Below are positions 1 through 8,412 of a stretch of 64,000 bases of DNA, piece by piece. Below the pieces are notes generated by a model that saw only the letters and a program-made list of their open reading frames with translations, was not told the DNA's origin and did not search any database. Location: the NCBI GenBank assembly GCA_037200525.1, contig JBBCGG010000001.1, positions 5,180,355-5,244,354 of the forward strand. The letters run 5' to 3'. Position 1 is the first letter of the stretch; every line of letters starts with the position of its first letter. This stretch comes from Methylocella sp. (GTDB lineage: Bacteria > Pseudomonadota > Alphaproteobacteria > Rhizobiales > Beijerinckiaceae). Made by a program: the position numbers and the translations under genes.

Positions 1-21
1 GAAAGCAAGAGGACATCGCCC

Positions 22-1134
22 ATGGTACGTCGCATTATAGCCCTCGCCTTCGCTGCGGTCTGCTTCGTCGGCGTAGCGCATGCGCAGATCAAGATCGGCG
101 TCGGCGCCCCAATCACCGGCTCCGACGCATCTTTTGGCGCGCAGCTGAAGATGGGCGTCGAGCAGGCCGTGGAGGACATCAACGCGGCGGGCGGCGTTTT
201 AGGCCAGAAGCTGATCCTCTCCACCGGCGATGACGGCGCCGATCCCAAACAGGGCGTCTCCGTCGCCAATAAGTTCGTTGGCGATCAGGTGAACTGGGTC
301 GTCGGCCATTTCAATTCGGGCGTCACCATGCCGGCTTCCGAAATTTACGTCGAGAACAATATTCTCGACATCACGCCGGGCTCGACCAATCCAAAGATCA
401 CGGAACGCGGCCTGGACACGGTTTTCCGGACCTGCGGCCGCGACGATCAGCAAGGCGCCGTCGCCGCGAAATTTTTAAGCAGCCAAACGGGCAAGAAGAT
501 CGCCATCATCCACGACAAGACGACCTATGGCAAAGGCCTTGCCGATGAGACGCGCAAGAATCTCGCGGCGCTCGGGGTAACCGAGGTTCTTTACGAGGGC
601 ATCAACAAGGGCGAGAAGGATTATTCGGCGATCGTCTCGAAGATCAAGGCGTCCGGCGCCGACATCGTCTATTGGGGCGGCATCCATACCGAGGCCGGAT
701 TGCTGGTGCGTCAGATGCGCGACCAGGGCATTGGAGCCGCGCTCATGGGCGGCGATGGCATAGCCTCGGACGAATTCGCCGCCATCGGCGGCCCTGGCGT
801 CGAAGGCGCGTTCATGACCTTTCCGCCCGATCCCCGCAACCGGCCGGAAGCGGCGAAAGTCGTGCAGGAATTCAAGGCGAAGAATTTCAACCCCGAAACC
901 TATACGCTCTATTCCTATGCCGCCGTCCAGATCATGAAACAGGCGGCCGAGGCGGCAAAATCGACCGACCCGACGGAAATGGCGAAGGTCATGCATTCGG
1001 GCATGGTCTTCAAGACCGTGATCGGCGATCTCAGCTTCGACAAAAAGGGCGACGCGACGCGCGCCGATTATGTCGTCTTCGTCTGGAAGAAAGGCCCCGA
1101 CGGCCGCATCAGCTACTATGAGATGGATAAGTAA
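22..1134 (+). CDS. ABC transporter periplasmic substrate-binding protein, branched-chain amino acid (LivK-like) type
   Basis: A 370-residue periplasmic binding protein of the type I fold used by branched-chain amino acid/amide ABC importers. The first 21 residues are a signal peptide (basic start, hydrophobic core, AHA cleavage motif), followed by the family's usual mature start 'QIKIGVGAPITGSDASFG'. Typical family stretches include 'GHFNSGVTMPASEIY' and 'IIHDKTTYGKG'. Ligand specificity cannot be read from sequence; these proteins bind leucine-type amino acids, amides, urea or aromatic acids. No permease or ATPase genes follow: the next gene is convergent and ends 3 bases away. Any transporter partners must lie upstream of the window or elsewhere. 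Confidence 0.9.
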   Translation: MVRRIIALAFAAVCFVGVAHAQIKIGVGAPITGSDASFGAQLKMGVEQAVEDINAAGGVLGQKLILSTGDDGADPKQGVSVANKFVGDQVNWVVGHFNSGVTMPASEIYVENNILDITPGSTNPKITERGLDTVFRTCGRDDQQGAVAAKFLSSQTGKKIAIIHDKTTYGKGLADETRKNLAALGVTEVLYEGINKGEKDYSAIVSKIKASGADIVYWGGIHTEAGLLVRQMRDQGIGAALMGGDGIASDEFAAIGGPGVEGAFMTFPPDPRNRPEAAKVVQEFKAKNFNPETYTLYSYAAVQIMKQAAEAAKSTDPTEMAKVMHSGMVFKTVIGDLSFDKKGDATRADYVVFVWKKGPDGRISYYEMDK

Positions 1135-1137
1135 GCC

Positions 1138-1869
1138 TCACCCGATATTGGCGAGGCCGGGAAAGGTCTGCAGCAACCAGAACGACACATCCTGAATAGA
1201 CCCGGTCAGGAAGGCGACGCCGGTCAGCACGAGAAGAACGCCGACCACCCGCTCCAGCGCGCCGAAATGGCGCTTGAACCGCTTGATCCCGCGAATAAAC
1301 GGCTCAATCGCCAGGGCCGCCAGAAAAAACGGCAGGCCGAGCCCGAGGGAATAGGCGGCGAGCAGGGTCGCTCCCTTGCCGACCGTCTCCTGCGACGCGG
1401 CGACGGCGAGAATGGCGGCGAGAATAGGTCCGATGCAGGGCGTCCAGCCGAATGCAAAGGCCAGACCCATGACATAGGCGCCCCAGCTCCCAACCGGCTT
1501 CTGCACCTCGACGCGCGCCTCGCGATAAAGCAGAGCGAAGCGGAAAACGCCCAGGAAATGAAGCCCCATGACGATGATGGCGCCCCCCGCGAGCAGGGAC
1601 AGCAGCTTGAGGTGTTCGCGCAGAACCTGACCGAAAACCGAAGCCGTGGCGCCAAGACCGACAAAAACGGTCGAAAAACCGCAAATGAACAGCAAAGCGG
1701 CGATGAGGATGTCACGCCGCGCCCGGCTCTCTTTTCGGGTCGCAACCTCCTCGATCGTTGTTCCGGCGATAAAGGTTAGGTAAGGCGGCACCAAGGGCAG
1801 CACGCAAGGACTAAGGAATGAAAGTAGCCCGGCGAGCGCGGCGGCTGGAAGCGTGACATCGTGAGTCAT
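1138..1869 (-). CDS. ccdA: Cytochrome c biogenesis protein CcdA (DsbD transmembrane-domain family)
   Basis: A 243-residue inner-membrane protein with about six hydrophobic helices. CcdA moves reducing equivalents from cytoplasmic thioredoxin across the membrane for cytochrome c maturation and periplasmic thiol reduction. The family's two redox motifs are visible: 'SFLSPCVLPLVPPYLTFIAG' near the N-terminus and 'GWTPCIGPILAAIL' in the middle, each with its Cys-Pro pair or Pro-Cys. I chose the ATG at 1869 (MTHDVTLPAA) because the usual CcdA N-terminus starts just before the first Cys helix; a 36-residue upstream extension would be unusual. It is convergent with the binding-protein gene. Confidence 0.88.
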   Translation of the reverse strand: MTHDVTLPAAALAGLLSFLSPCVLPLVPPYLTFIAGTTIEEVATRKESRARRDILIAALLFICGFSTVFVGLGATASVFGQVLREHLKLLSLLAGGAIIVMGLHFLGVFRFALLYREARVEVQKPVGSWGAYVMGLAFAFGWTPCIGPILAAILAVAASQETVGKGATLLAAYSLGLGLPFFLAALAIEPFIRGIKRFKRHFGALERVVGVLLVLTGVAFLTGSIQDVSFWLLQTFPGLANIG

Positions 1870-2245
1870 AGCCGCTTTTAACTGGTTCAAGGACGAGGAG
1901 AAAGCGTCAAGGGCCGCGCGATGCATCCGGCGCGGACCAATTTCGTAAACTTCGCGTGATAAATTCTCGGTTGTCATGGGGCCTGCCGCCAGCTGGAGGT
2001 CTCGGGAAAATGTGCCGGCCGATTCGACGCGCGCTAAAAATCCACTAGAACCGGTCTAATCACGGCCCCCGCCGGGATTGCCGTAAAGTCACAGGTCGGC
2101 CCGCGGCTTGCACTTAATCGAAAGGACGCCGCCATCGTCATTTGTCTCGACGCCTTCGCCCAGTCTTTGAGGCCTGACCCAATGCCAGCAAACCCAAGAC
2201 CTTCGCCTCGGCGCAATAACCCGCAAAAGCCGGACGCATGACGCG
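1870..2245. other. Intergenic region between divergent ccdA and flippase genes
   Basis: About 375 bases hold the divergent 5' ends of ccdA and the flippase gene, so promoters for both must lie here. I see no RNA gene, strong repeat or recognisable operator. Short open frames on both strands look like chance frames in GC-rich DNA. Confidence 0.4.
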
Positions 2246-3682
2246 ATGACGGTTTTCTTCGCCTTTTTCTGCAATATTTTGTTCAATTTTGCGGTCGGGC
2301 TGCTTGTCGCCAAGTTTTTGGGGCCTGAAGAATATGGCCGTTTCGCTCTCGCGCATGCGACTGCGATCGCGGTGCAAACCGCCTTTTTCGATTGGATCAG
2401 GCTCGGCGCGACGCGGTTCTATTCGGAGCGGATCAGGCGCGATGAACCGGCCTTGCGCGCGACGCTCGATTTCGGCTTCGCCATCATCGCGGTCGGGCTG
2501 ACCGTCGCCACCTCGCTTCTGCTGTTGTCCGGCGTCACATTTACTCTGTCGAATGGCCTGATCCTCCTCGCCATCGGCGTCGCCATCGCCAACGGCCTGT
2601 TCGACTATTACACGGCCTTGGTTCGCGCGCGCTTCCACGATCGGCTCTTCGCGCGGCTGGTGCTGGTCAAGAATATTTTGTCTTTCAGCCTCATGGGCGG
2701 CGGCGCCTTCTGGTTCGGCTCGGCTAAGATGACCCTGATCGGCGGCATAGTGAGCCTCAGCGGCTCCGTCATCACAGCGCGCGCCGCGCTGCGCGATCCA
2801 AGTTCAGAGGCCCGTCTCGCCCGGCTTCCGGTCGCCGAGGCGTTGATGCGCTACAGCCTGCCCATCGTCGCCGCCAATCTGCTTTATCTCTCGATTCCTC
2901 TCGCTAACCGCTCGATCGTCGCCGTGCTCTACGGGTTTTCCGAGACCGGACAGTTTTCGCTGGCCTATGATTTCGGAACCAAAGCAATTCAGGCGATCGG
3001 CTCGGCCTTGGACATTGCTTTGTTCCAGATCGCCGTCGCGACGCATGAATTGCAGGGGCCAAAGCAGGCGCGGCGCCAGATCGGCCGCAACATGACGATC
3101 GTCTTCGCCATGGTCCTGCCGGCCTGCACCGGAATCTGGCTGGTGCTGCCTTCGATCGAACAATTAATTGTGCCGGAGCAGTTTCGCGGCCCCTTCGGCG
3201 AACTCCTGCCGTTGATGATGACCGGCCTATTTTGTATGGCCATCATCCAATATGCGATCAATCCAATTTTCCAGATTCAGAAGAAAACGATGCCCCTAAT
3301 CGCGGCGGCTCTGGTCGCTTGCGTCGTTGATCCGTTGCTCATCATCGTTTTGCCGCGCGACGCCGACGCCTCAAGCCTTGCTATCGCCCAAGCTGGAGCT
3401 TTGCTGGCGGCGCTCCTGACGCTAATTGGCTTTGCAAGCGCGGCGAGGCCGAAATGGCCCCGTGCGCGGGACGTCGGCGTGATCATCCTCGCCAACGCCG
3501 CAATGTCCGCGGCGTTGCTGCCCATGCGCGACGGACAGCCGGGACTTACGACGCTCGCCGTCCAGATCGCCGTCGGCGTCGCCATATACGCTTTGATCGT
3601 GATGAGCGCCGATGTCGCCGGACTGCGCACGATCACCATGTCGCGCCTGCGACTCTCGGCAGCGCGGACAACGCCGCTGTAG
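2246..3682 (+). CDS. Polysaccharide biosynthesis / oligosaccharide flippase family protein (Wzx-like)
   Basis: A 478-residue polytopic membrane protein. The N-terminal pattern 'LLVAKFLGPEEYGRFALA' is the hallmark of Wzx/RfbX and related MOP-superfamily lipid-linked oligosaccharide flippases, and about 12-14 hydrophobic segments run to the C-terminus. It probably moves undecaprenyl-linked sugar repeat units across the inner membrane for exopolysaccharide or O-antigen. No glycosyltransferase or polymerase genes are adjacent, so it is a stand-alone gene here. The ATG at 2246 gives a rather short lead into helix 1; a non-ATG start further upstream cannot be excluded. Confidence 0.8.
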   Translation: MTVFFAFFCNILFNFAVGLLVAKFLGPEEYGRFALAHATAIAVQTAFFDWIRLGATRFYSERIRRDEPALRATLDFGFAIIAVGLTVATSLLLLSGVTFTLSNGLILLAIGVAIANGLFDYYTALVRARFHDRLFARLVLVKNILSFSLMGGGAFWFGSAKMTLIGGIVSLSGSVITARAALRDPSSEARLARLPVAEALMRYSLPIVAANLLYLSIPLANRSIVAVLYGFSETGQFSLAYDFGTKAIQAIGSALDIALFQIAVATHELQGPKQARRQIGRNMTIVFAMVLPACTGIWLVLPSIEQLIVPEQFRGPFGELLPLMMTGLFCMAIIQYAINPIFQIQKKTMPLIAAALVACVVDPLLIIVLPRDADASSLAIAQAGALLAALLTLIGFASAARPKWPRARDVGVIILANAAMSAALLPMRDGQPGLTTLAVQIAVGVAIYALIVMSADVAGLRTITMSRLRLSAARTTPL

Positions 3683-3693
3683 AGCGTGATCTC

Positions 3694-3784
3694 ATCCGAA
3701 AAGTCTGCACCTTTTCGGGATCAGGCTCTGCTTCGACGCATGATTTTTATCCGAAAAGTCTACAACTTTTCGGGATCAGGCTCT
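3694..3784. repeat. Two tandem REP-like palindromic units
   Basis: Two 36-base units at 3694-3729 and 3749-3784 begin 'atccgaaaagtct' and end 'cttttcgggatcaggctct' (small differences in the middle). Each contains the inverted repeat CCGAAAAG...CTTTTCGG around a short loop and so can form a hairpin. They sit between the convergent 3' ends of the flippase gene and prmA, and the second unit overlaps the prmA stop codon by two bases. Similar 'cccgaaaag/cttttcggg' intergenic repeats are common in Hyphomicrobiales genomes; here they may also end transcription. Confidence 0.75.
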
Positions 3785-4706
3785 AAGCCCCGCGCCGTTG
3801 CATGAGCAAAGTCGCCCAGCCATCAATATCGATCCGCCGCACAAGCGCGATGCCTTGCGTCTGATAGGCGGCGAGGACGCCCTGGACATCGCGGGCGATG
3901 AGGCCGGACAGAATAATATCGGCCCCCGTCTCCGTCAGCCGCGCGATATGGGGGGCCAAATCGCGCAGCGGCCGCGCCAAAATATTGGCGAAGACAAGAT
4001 CATAAGGCGCGCCTTTGCGCAGCGCATTATGCGCGGCGCCGCGCGCTTGCACCGTATCGACATAAGCCCCTGCGCCATTGCGCTTGGCGTTGCCGGAAGC
4101 CGCCGCCACTGAAACCGGATCAATATCGCCGGAGTGAACGGGGCGCTTGAACAATTTGGCTGCGGCGATGGCGAGGACGCCCGATCCCGTGCCGATATCG
4201 AGGATGGAGCGCGGCCGCCGGCGTCGCGCGATGCGATCCAGCATCAGCAGGCAGCCTTGCGTAGATCCATGATGCCCCGTGCCGAAAGCCATCGCGGCGT
4301 CGATCTCAATGGCGATGTCGTTTTCCCGCACAGCGTCGTGGCTATGCGATCCATGTATGATGAAGCGGCCTGCCCGCACCGGTTGCAGCCCTTCGAGCGA
4401 CGAGGCGACCCAATCGCGTTCATGGACGCGTCCGAAGCTTGCGCGAGCCGCCACTTCTTCGCCCGAAACGGCGGCGATGAGGGCGCGCACATTGGCCTCA
4501 TCCGGGGGGGCTCCGAAATAGACCTCGACCACCCAGGGGCCACCCTTCCAATCGTCTGTGGTCGGCGCCTCCTCGAAGGCCGCGGCGGCGGTGTCGGCCG
4601 GATCGAACGTCTCGACTATGATGTCGGCGATGGCGCGCGCTGTCGTCTCGTCGCAGGAAAGACGCATGACATAGGCGGCGTTATTTGGCGGCAGACCTTC
4701 AAGCAT
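3783..4706 (-). CDS. prmA: Ribosomal protein L11 methyltransferase PrmA
   Basis: A 307-residue SAM-dependent methyltransferase. PrmA trimethylates several amino groups of ribosomal protein L11. The C-terminal Rossmann domain shows the SAM motif 'LDIGTGSGVLAIAAAKLF' and the family's 'FANILARPL' (the NxxxxPL-type substrate loop), preceded by 'DAAMAFGTGHHGSTQGCL', which is characteristic of PrmA (GTGxHxST). The N-terminal third is the L11-recognition domain. I chose the ATG at 4706 (MLEGLPPN) rather than the upstream ATG at 4745, because the extension is arginine-rich and not family-like. The gene is monocistronic and convergent with the flippase. Confidence 0.92.
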   Translation of the reverse strand: MLEGLPPNNAAYVMRLSCDETTARAIADIIVETFDPADTAAAAFEEAPTTDDWKGGPWVVEVYFGAPPDEANVRALIAAVSGEEVAARASFGRVHERDWVASSLEGLQPVRAGRFIIHGSHSHDAVRENDIAIEIDAAMAFGTGHHGSTQGCLLMLDRIARRRRPRSILDIGTGSGVLAIAAAKLFKRPVHSGDIDPVSVAAASGNAKRNGAGAYVDTVQARGAAHNALRKGAPYDLVFANILARPLRDLAPHIARLTETGADIILSGLIARDVQGVLAAYQTQGIALVRRIDIDGWATLLMQRRGA

Positions 4707-4818
4707 GGCGGCGCGTAGCATGGCGCGGCGGAAACAGCAACGCACCGCCGCCTTGGCTCGACCGCAGACAAAAATGCTTTAACATGGAGGTCCGATCCCG
4801 CTATCGCCGGATTTTTCA

Positions 4819-5130
4819 ATGCGCAGGCTCATAAGCAACCCCTTAAATACTTTGGCCTGCGCCAGTGCGGCGCTGATCTATTCGCTCGCGCCGGCTTTGG
4901 CCGACGAAGCGGCTCCATCCCCTTTGCCGGAGCCGCCGGTTTCGATGCAAGCCTATGGCGCACACAATCCCGATTGCCTGGAATGGACGGACTCCTGCGT
5001 GGTCTGCCGCAGATTGGACGCCCCCCAGAAGGACGCGGCCGGCCATGACGCGACCGACATCGCCTGTTCAACGCCAGGCATCGCCTGTCAGGCAAGCACA
5101 ATAAACTGCGCGTCATCGCGAAATAAGTAG
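4819..5130 (+). CDS. Small cysteine-rich exported protein of unknown function
   Basis: A 103-residue protein with a clear signal peptide: basic MRR start, hydrophobic core, and the likely cleavage 'ALA-DEAAPS'. The mature part is short and proline-rich at its start, with seven cysteines in the pattern PDCLEWTDSCVVC...ACSTPGIACQASTINC. This suggests a disulfide-bonded or metal-binding periplasmic peptide. It lies 140 bases before the peroxidase gene on the same strand. I do not recognise a family, and a function should not be assigned from this. Confidence 0.6.
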   Translation: MRRLISNPLNTLACASAALIYSLAPALADEAAPSPLPEPPVSMQAYGAHNPDCLEWTDSCVVCRRLDAPQKDAAGHDATDIACSTPGIACQASTINCASSRNK

Positions 5131-5268
5131 CGCGCTCGATTGTATTGTCGCGAGTTGCGCCGCGCGACTGCCGCCCAAACGGCCTTGCTCGGCGATTGAC
5201 CGGCTGATACTTAAATCGCGTTTGCGCGTCGCCGCCTGCGCGGCGAGCCAACATTGCGGAAAAACCAA

Positions 5269-6252
5269 ATGGCGAAAGCAAAGCTTCCAATCCTCCTGGC
5301 GACATTGACGATGTTTGCAGGTTCGGTCCCCATAAGTGCCGATGATGCAGACGTCGCGACGCAAATTGTCGACGTTATGAATAAATTGTTCGGCGTCCAC
5401 CCCGGATTTCGCGCTAATCACGCCAAAGGCTTGGTGGTGGAGGGAAGCTTCACGGCTGCGCCCGCAGCCGCCGAACTGAGCAAGGCAATCCTGTTCAATG
5501 GCTCCAAGATCCCCGTGACGGTGCGGTTTTCGGATGCGACTGGCGTTCCGACGATCCCTGACGGATCGCCTCAGGCCAACCCGCACGGAATATCGATCAA
5601 ATATCATCTGCCGGACGGCAGCGACACCGACATGGTGACCAACTCGCTCAAATTCTTCCCCGTCGCAACGGGCGAAGATTTCCGCGACTTGCTGACCGCC
5701 ATCTCGCAGAGCCCGAAGGACGCTCCGAAGCCGACGAAAGTCGAACAGTTTTTGGCCGCTCATCCAAGAACGCCGCTCGCCCTGGCGACGGTCTCGACGC
5801 CAGCGAGCTTCGCCGATGAGGAATATTTCGGCATCGATGCATTCATCTTCGTCAACAAAGCCGGCGCGAAGCAGGCGGTGCGCTATCAGATCACGCCCGA
5901 AAAAGTCGTGCATCTCAACCCCGCCGACGCGGCCAAGAAATCACCCGATTTCCTGATCGACGAGTTGCCGACCCGCATCGCGAAAGGTCCCGTGACCTTC
6001 CACATTAAAGCGCAGTTGGCTCAGCCCGGAGATCAAACGAAGGACGCAACGCTGCCCTGGCCGGACGACCGCAAAGTCGTCGATCTTGGCGTGCTGACCA
6101 TCGACAAGACCGTTCCCGACACCTTGACGGCGCAAAAGGCGCTGCTGTTCCTTCCTGGTTCTCTCACCGATGGAATCGAACAGTCCGACGATCCGCTGGT
6201 CGACGTGCGCGACGGCGCCTATGCGGTGTCTTTCTCGCGTCGCAACCCTTAA
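5269..6252 (+). CDS. Catalase-related peroxidase (catalase family, SrpA-like, exported)
   Basis: A 327-residue member of the small, tetramer-domain-free catalase-related peroxidase family. It would use haem to reduce hydrogen or organic peroxides. An N-terminal signal peptide ('ILLATLTMFAGSVPISA') points to the periplasm. Family landmarks are 'GFRANHAKGLVVEGSF' with the distal histidine, 'IPVTVRFSDATG', 'NPHGISIKYHLPDG', and the C-terminal 'DPLVDVRDGAYAVSFSRR' carrying the proximal tyrosine haem ligand. The length matches the subfamily (about 300-350) and is much shorter than true catalases. I prefer the ATG at 5269 over a TTG at 5254. Confidence 0.88.
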   Translation: MAKAKLPILLATLTMFAGSVPISADDADVATQIVDVMNKLFGVHPGFRANHAKGLVVEGSFTAAPAAAELSKAILFNGSKIPVTVRFSDATGVPTIPDGSPQANPHGISIKYHLPDGSDTDMVTNSLKFFPVATGEDFRDLLTAISQSPKDAPKPTKVEQFLAAHPRTPLALATVSTPASFADEEYFGIDAFIFVNKAGAKQAVRYQITPEKVVHLNPADAAKKSPDFLIDELPTRIAKGPVTFHIKAQLAQPGDQTKDATLPWPDDRKVVDLGVLTIDKTVPDTLTAQKALLFLPGSLTDGIEQSDDPLVDVRDGAYAVSFSRRNP

Positions 6253-6336
6253 GAGGCGAGCCTCTCGCCGTCTCCGCGCTGGCGGCGGCGTTTGATCGGT
6301 AAAGCCTGTTTCGTGCGCCAATTTCTCGCGCCAAGC

Positions 6337-6375
6337 CCCGGATCGTTTTCGACTTTCAGTCAGAAGCGATCCGGG
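6337..6375. terminator. Possible bidirectional hairpin between convergent genes
   Basis: CCCGGATCG at 6337-6345 pairs perfectly with CGATCCGGG at 6367-6375 around a 21-base loop. It lies in the 183-base gap between the convergent peroxidase and MFS genes. The large loop and the lack of a T run make this a weak terminator prediction. Confidence 0.35.
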
Positions 6376-6435
6376 CGAAAGACTGAAGGCCATCGACTCA
6401 TAATCGGGATAGCCGAATTGGCCCGACGGCTTGGG

Positions 6436-7728
6436 TCAACTTGCTTCCGGGGAGCGCGCGATCGGCGCCAGCAGGGTGGCCGCGACTCCGACAAGCGTCA
6501 CGCCGGCTATGTAGTGGGCCGGAGCAAACCGGTCGAGATGGCTAAGCCACGAGATAAATAACGGAGTCACTCCGCCAAAGATGGCATAGGCAACGTTATA
6601 GGAGAATGAGAGACCGCTGAAACGCACTGCGGCGGGGAACGCGCGGACCATTACAAGCGGCGTCAGGCTCACAATGCCGGTTCCCGCGCCCGCCAGCACA
6701 TAAAGCGGCAGCAAGGCATGCGGCATCTGCGCCGCGCCGATGTAAAGAGCGTAGGCGCCGGCAACCAGCAGAACCGCCATTGGCGCGAGGACGCGGCGGA
6801 CGCCAAATCGGTCCGTCAATATGCCGACGACTACGGTGGAAAGACACAGCGCCGCCGTCCCCGCCAAGTTGGCGAGGAGAGTATCTCCCGGCGCTAGACC
6901 AAATGATTGTTGCAGCAGCGATGGCGTCATCAGAATCACCACCACGATTGCGGCCGTAAGCATCCAGGTGCTGGCCATCGAAGCCACCACAGCGGCGCGA
7001 TATGCGCGCAGAACCGCTCGCAGCGGCAACTCCCGCGATATCGCCGCACGTTTGCGCATTTCCTCAAAAACCGGCGTCTCGCTGAGCCATTGCCGCAACA
7101 GCATAGCGATAAACCCGAACACGCCGCCGAGCAGGAAAGGCGCTCGCCAAAAGCCATCGGCGATCTGGCTGGGCGTCAGCAGGAGGTTGATGCTGGTCGC
7201 CGTCAATGAACCGAGCAGGAGGCCGCCCGTTAGTCCGCCCGTGAGGAGGCCGATCGCAAGGCCGGTCCGCCCAGGCGGGGCATGTTCGGCGACGAATACC
7301 CATCCCCCCGGCGCCTCGCCTCCAATTGCGGCGCCTTGCATCACCCGCATCACGATCAGCAGCAATGGCGCCGCAACCCCGATCGAGTGGTAGGTCGGCA
7401 GCACTCCGATCAGTAAAGTCGGGATCGCCATCAGAAGAACGCTCAGCGTAAACACGCGCTTGCGTCCATAACGATCGCCGAAATGCGCCATGACGATCCC
7501 TCCGAGCGGACGGGCGAAATAGCCCACCGCAAAGATGCCGAACGTCTGCAGTTGACGCAGCCAGTTGGGGAGATCGTCGGGAAAGAAAAGCTTGCCGATC
7601 ACGCCCGTAAAAAAAACGAAGATGACGAAATCATAGAACTCGAGCGCGCCGCCCAGAGAGGCAAGCGAGAGAGTGCGCACCTCGCTTCTGGTTAAAGGGC
7701 GGCGCGTCGGGGCAAGCTTCGAATCCAT
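6436..7728 (-). CDS. MFS transporter, metabolite:H+ symporter (MHS) type
   Basis: A 430-residue 12-helix major facilitator. The N-terminus 'SLGGALEFYDFVIFVFFTGVIG' and the loop 'ARPLGGIVMAHFGDRYGRKRVF' are diagnostic of the MHS family (citrate, proline/betaine, alpha-ketoglutarate, shikimate symporters). 'QGAAIGGEAPGGWVFVAEHAP' in helix 4 also fits. The substrate is not predictable. The ATG at 7728 is chosen because an AGGAG ribosome-binding site lies just upstream on the minus strand; longer starts have none. Confidence 0.85.
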   Translation of the reverse strand: MDSKLAPTRRPLTRSEVRTLSLASLGGALEFYDFVIFVFFTGVIGKLFFPDDLPNWLRQLQTFGIFAVGYFARPLGGIVMAHFGDRYGRKRVFTLSVLLMAIPTLLIGVLPTYHSIGVAAPLLLIVMRVMQGAAIGGEAPGGWVFVAEHAPPGRTGLAIGLLTGGLTGGLLLGSLTATSINLLLTPSQIADGFWRAPFLLGGVFGFIAMLLRQWLSETPVFEEMRKRAAISRELPLRAVLRAYRAAVVASMASTWMLTAAIVVVILMTPSLLQQSFGLAPGDTLLANLAGTAALCLSTVVVGILTDRFGVRRVLAPMAVLLVAGAYALYIGAAQMPHALLPLYVLAGAGTGIVSLTPLVMVRAFPAAVRFSGLSFSYNVAYAIFGGVTPLFISWLSHLDRFAPAHYIAGVTLVGVAATLLAPIARSPEAS

Positions 7729-8412
7729 GGAGGCTCCTGTCAGGAACGATTGGGTCGATGGCCGCCGCCATTGCAGCTGCGCCGGTCTCCGCAATTGCTT
7801 GTTTGAACCCGATCGCCATCAGAAAACAATGACAGGCTACTCCAGATAGGGCGAAATGTCGCGTGTCGCCCGGTAATGATCACGCAAGTAAAATCGCAAA
7901 GTTACGCCGCTAATGCTGGTCGCGCAGCATGACAATTGTAGTCGCCTTATGACAGATATTGGCGGCGGCGAACTCCTCTACTGGCTGCAACGCCGGACTG
8001 AGGAAAAGCGCGCGCCGCAATGGCGCTATTGCCGCTCTCGCCGCCTGCTGCCCTAATCAATGAGACCCGCGCAAAACGCAATGCGCCAAGCGAGAATGAG
8101 AGATAGAAGGCGCGCCAGTTGGGCGAGCTTCTCTCAAAATGAAGCGTGGTAAAGGAAATCGTAACCAAGCTTCGTCAGGCTCCCGACAGCCCGCCCTGCG
8201 AGAACGCTGCATCGGTTTTGCCTTACCGCATGCCGATCGATGAATTGCGCTCAACGCTGCGCGGGATGATGGACCAATCGGGTATAAAGCCTTTTCGCCG
8301 CCCGCGGCGGGCCATGTTCCTGACGAAATTGCGTCTCATCGATACGCTACAGGCCTAATCGGCGCCCTTTTGGGACATGCCGTTTTAAGCATTTGTCTGA
8401 GAAACGAGGGAT
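7729..8412. other. Intergenic region, about 680 bases, mostly without recognisable genes
   Basis: Between the divergent MFS and DUF2778 genes I see no RNA gene or repeat. One 70-codon frame on the plus strand (8146-8358, GTG start) has a plausible-looking C-terminus 'RPRRAMFLTKLRLIDTL' but no visible ribosome-binding site and no family I recognise; I do not call it a gene. Promoters for both neighbours must lie here. Confidence 0.35.

Noticed and set aside
8146..8358. Possible 70-codon gene upstream of the DUF2778 gene
   Set aside because: GTG start without a ribosome-binding site, no family, ordinary chance-frame length for this base composition.
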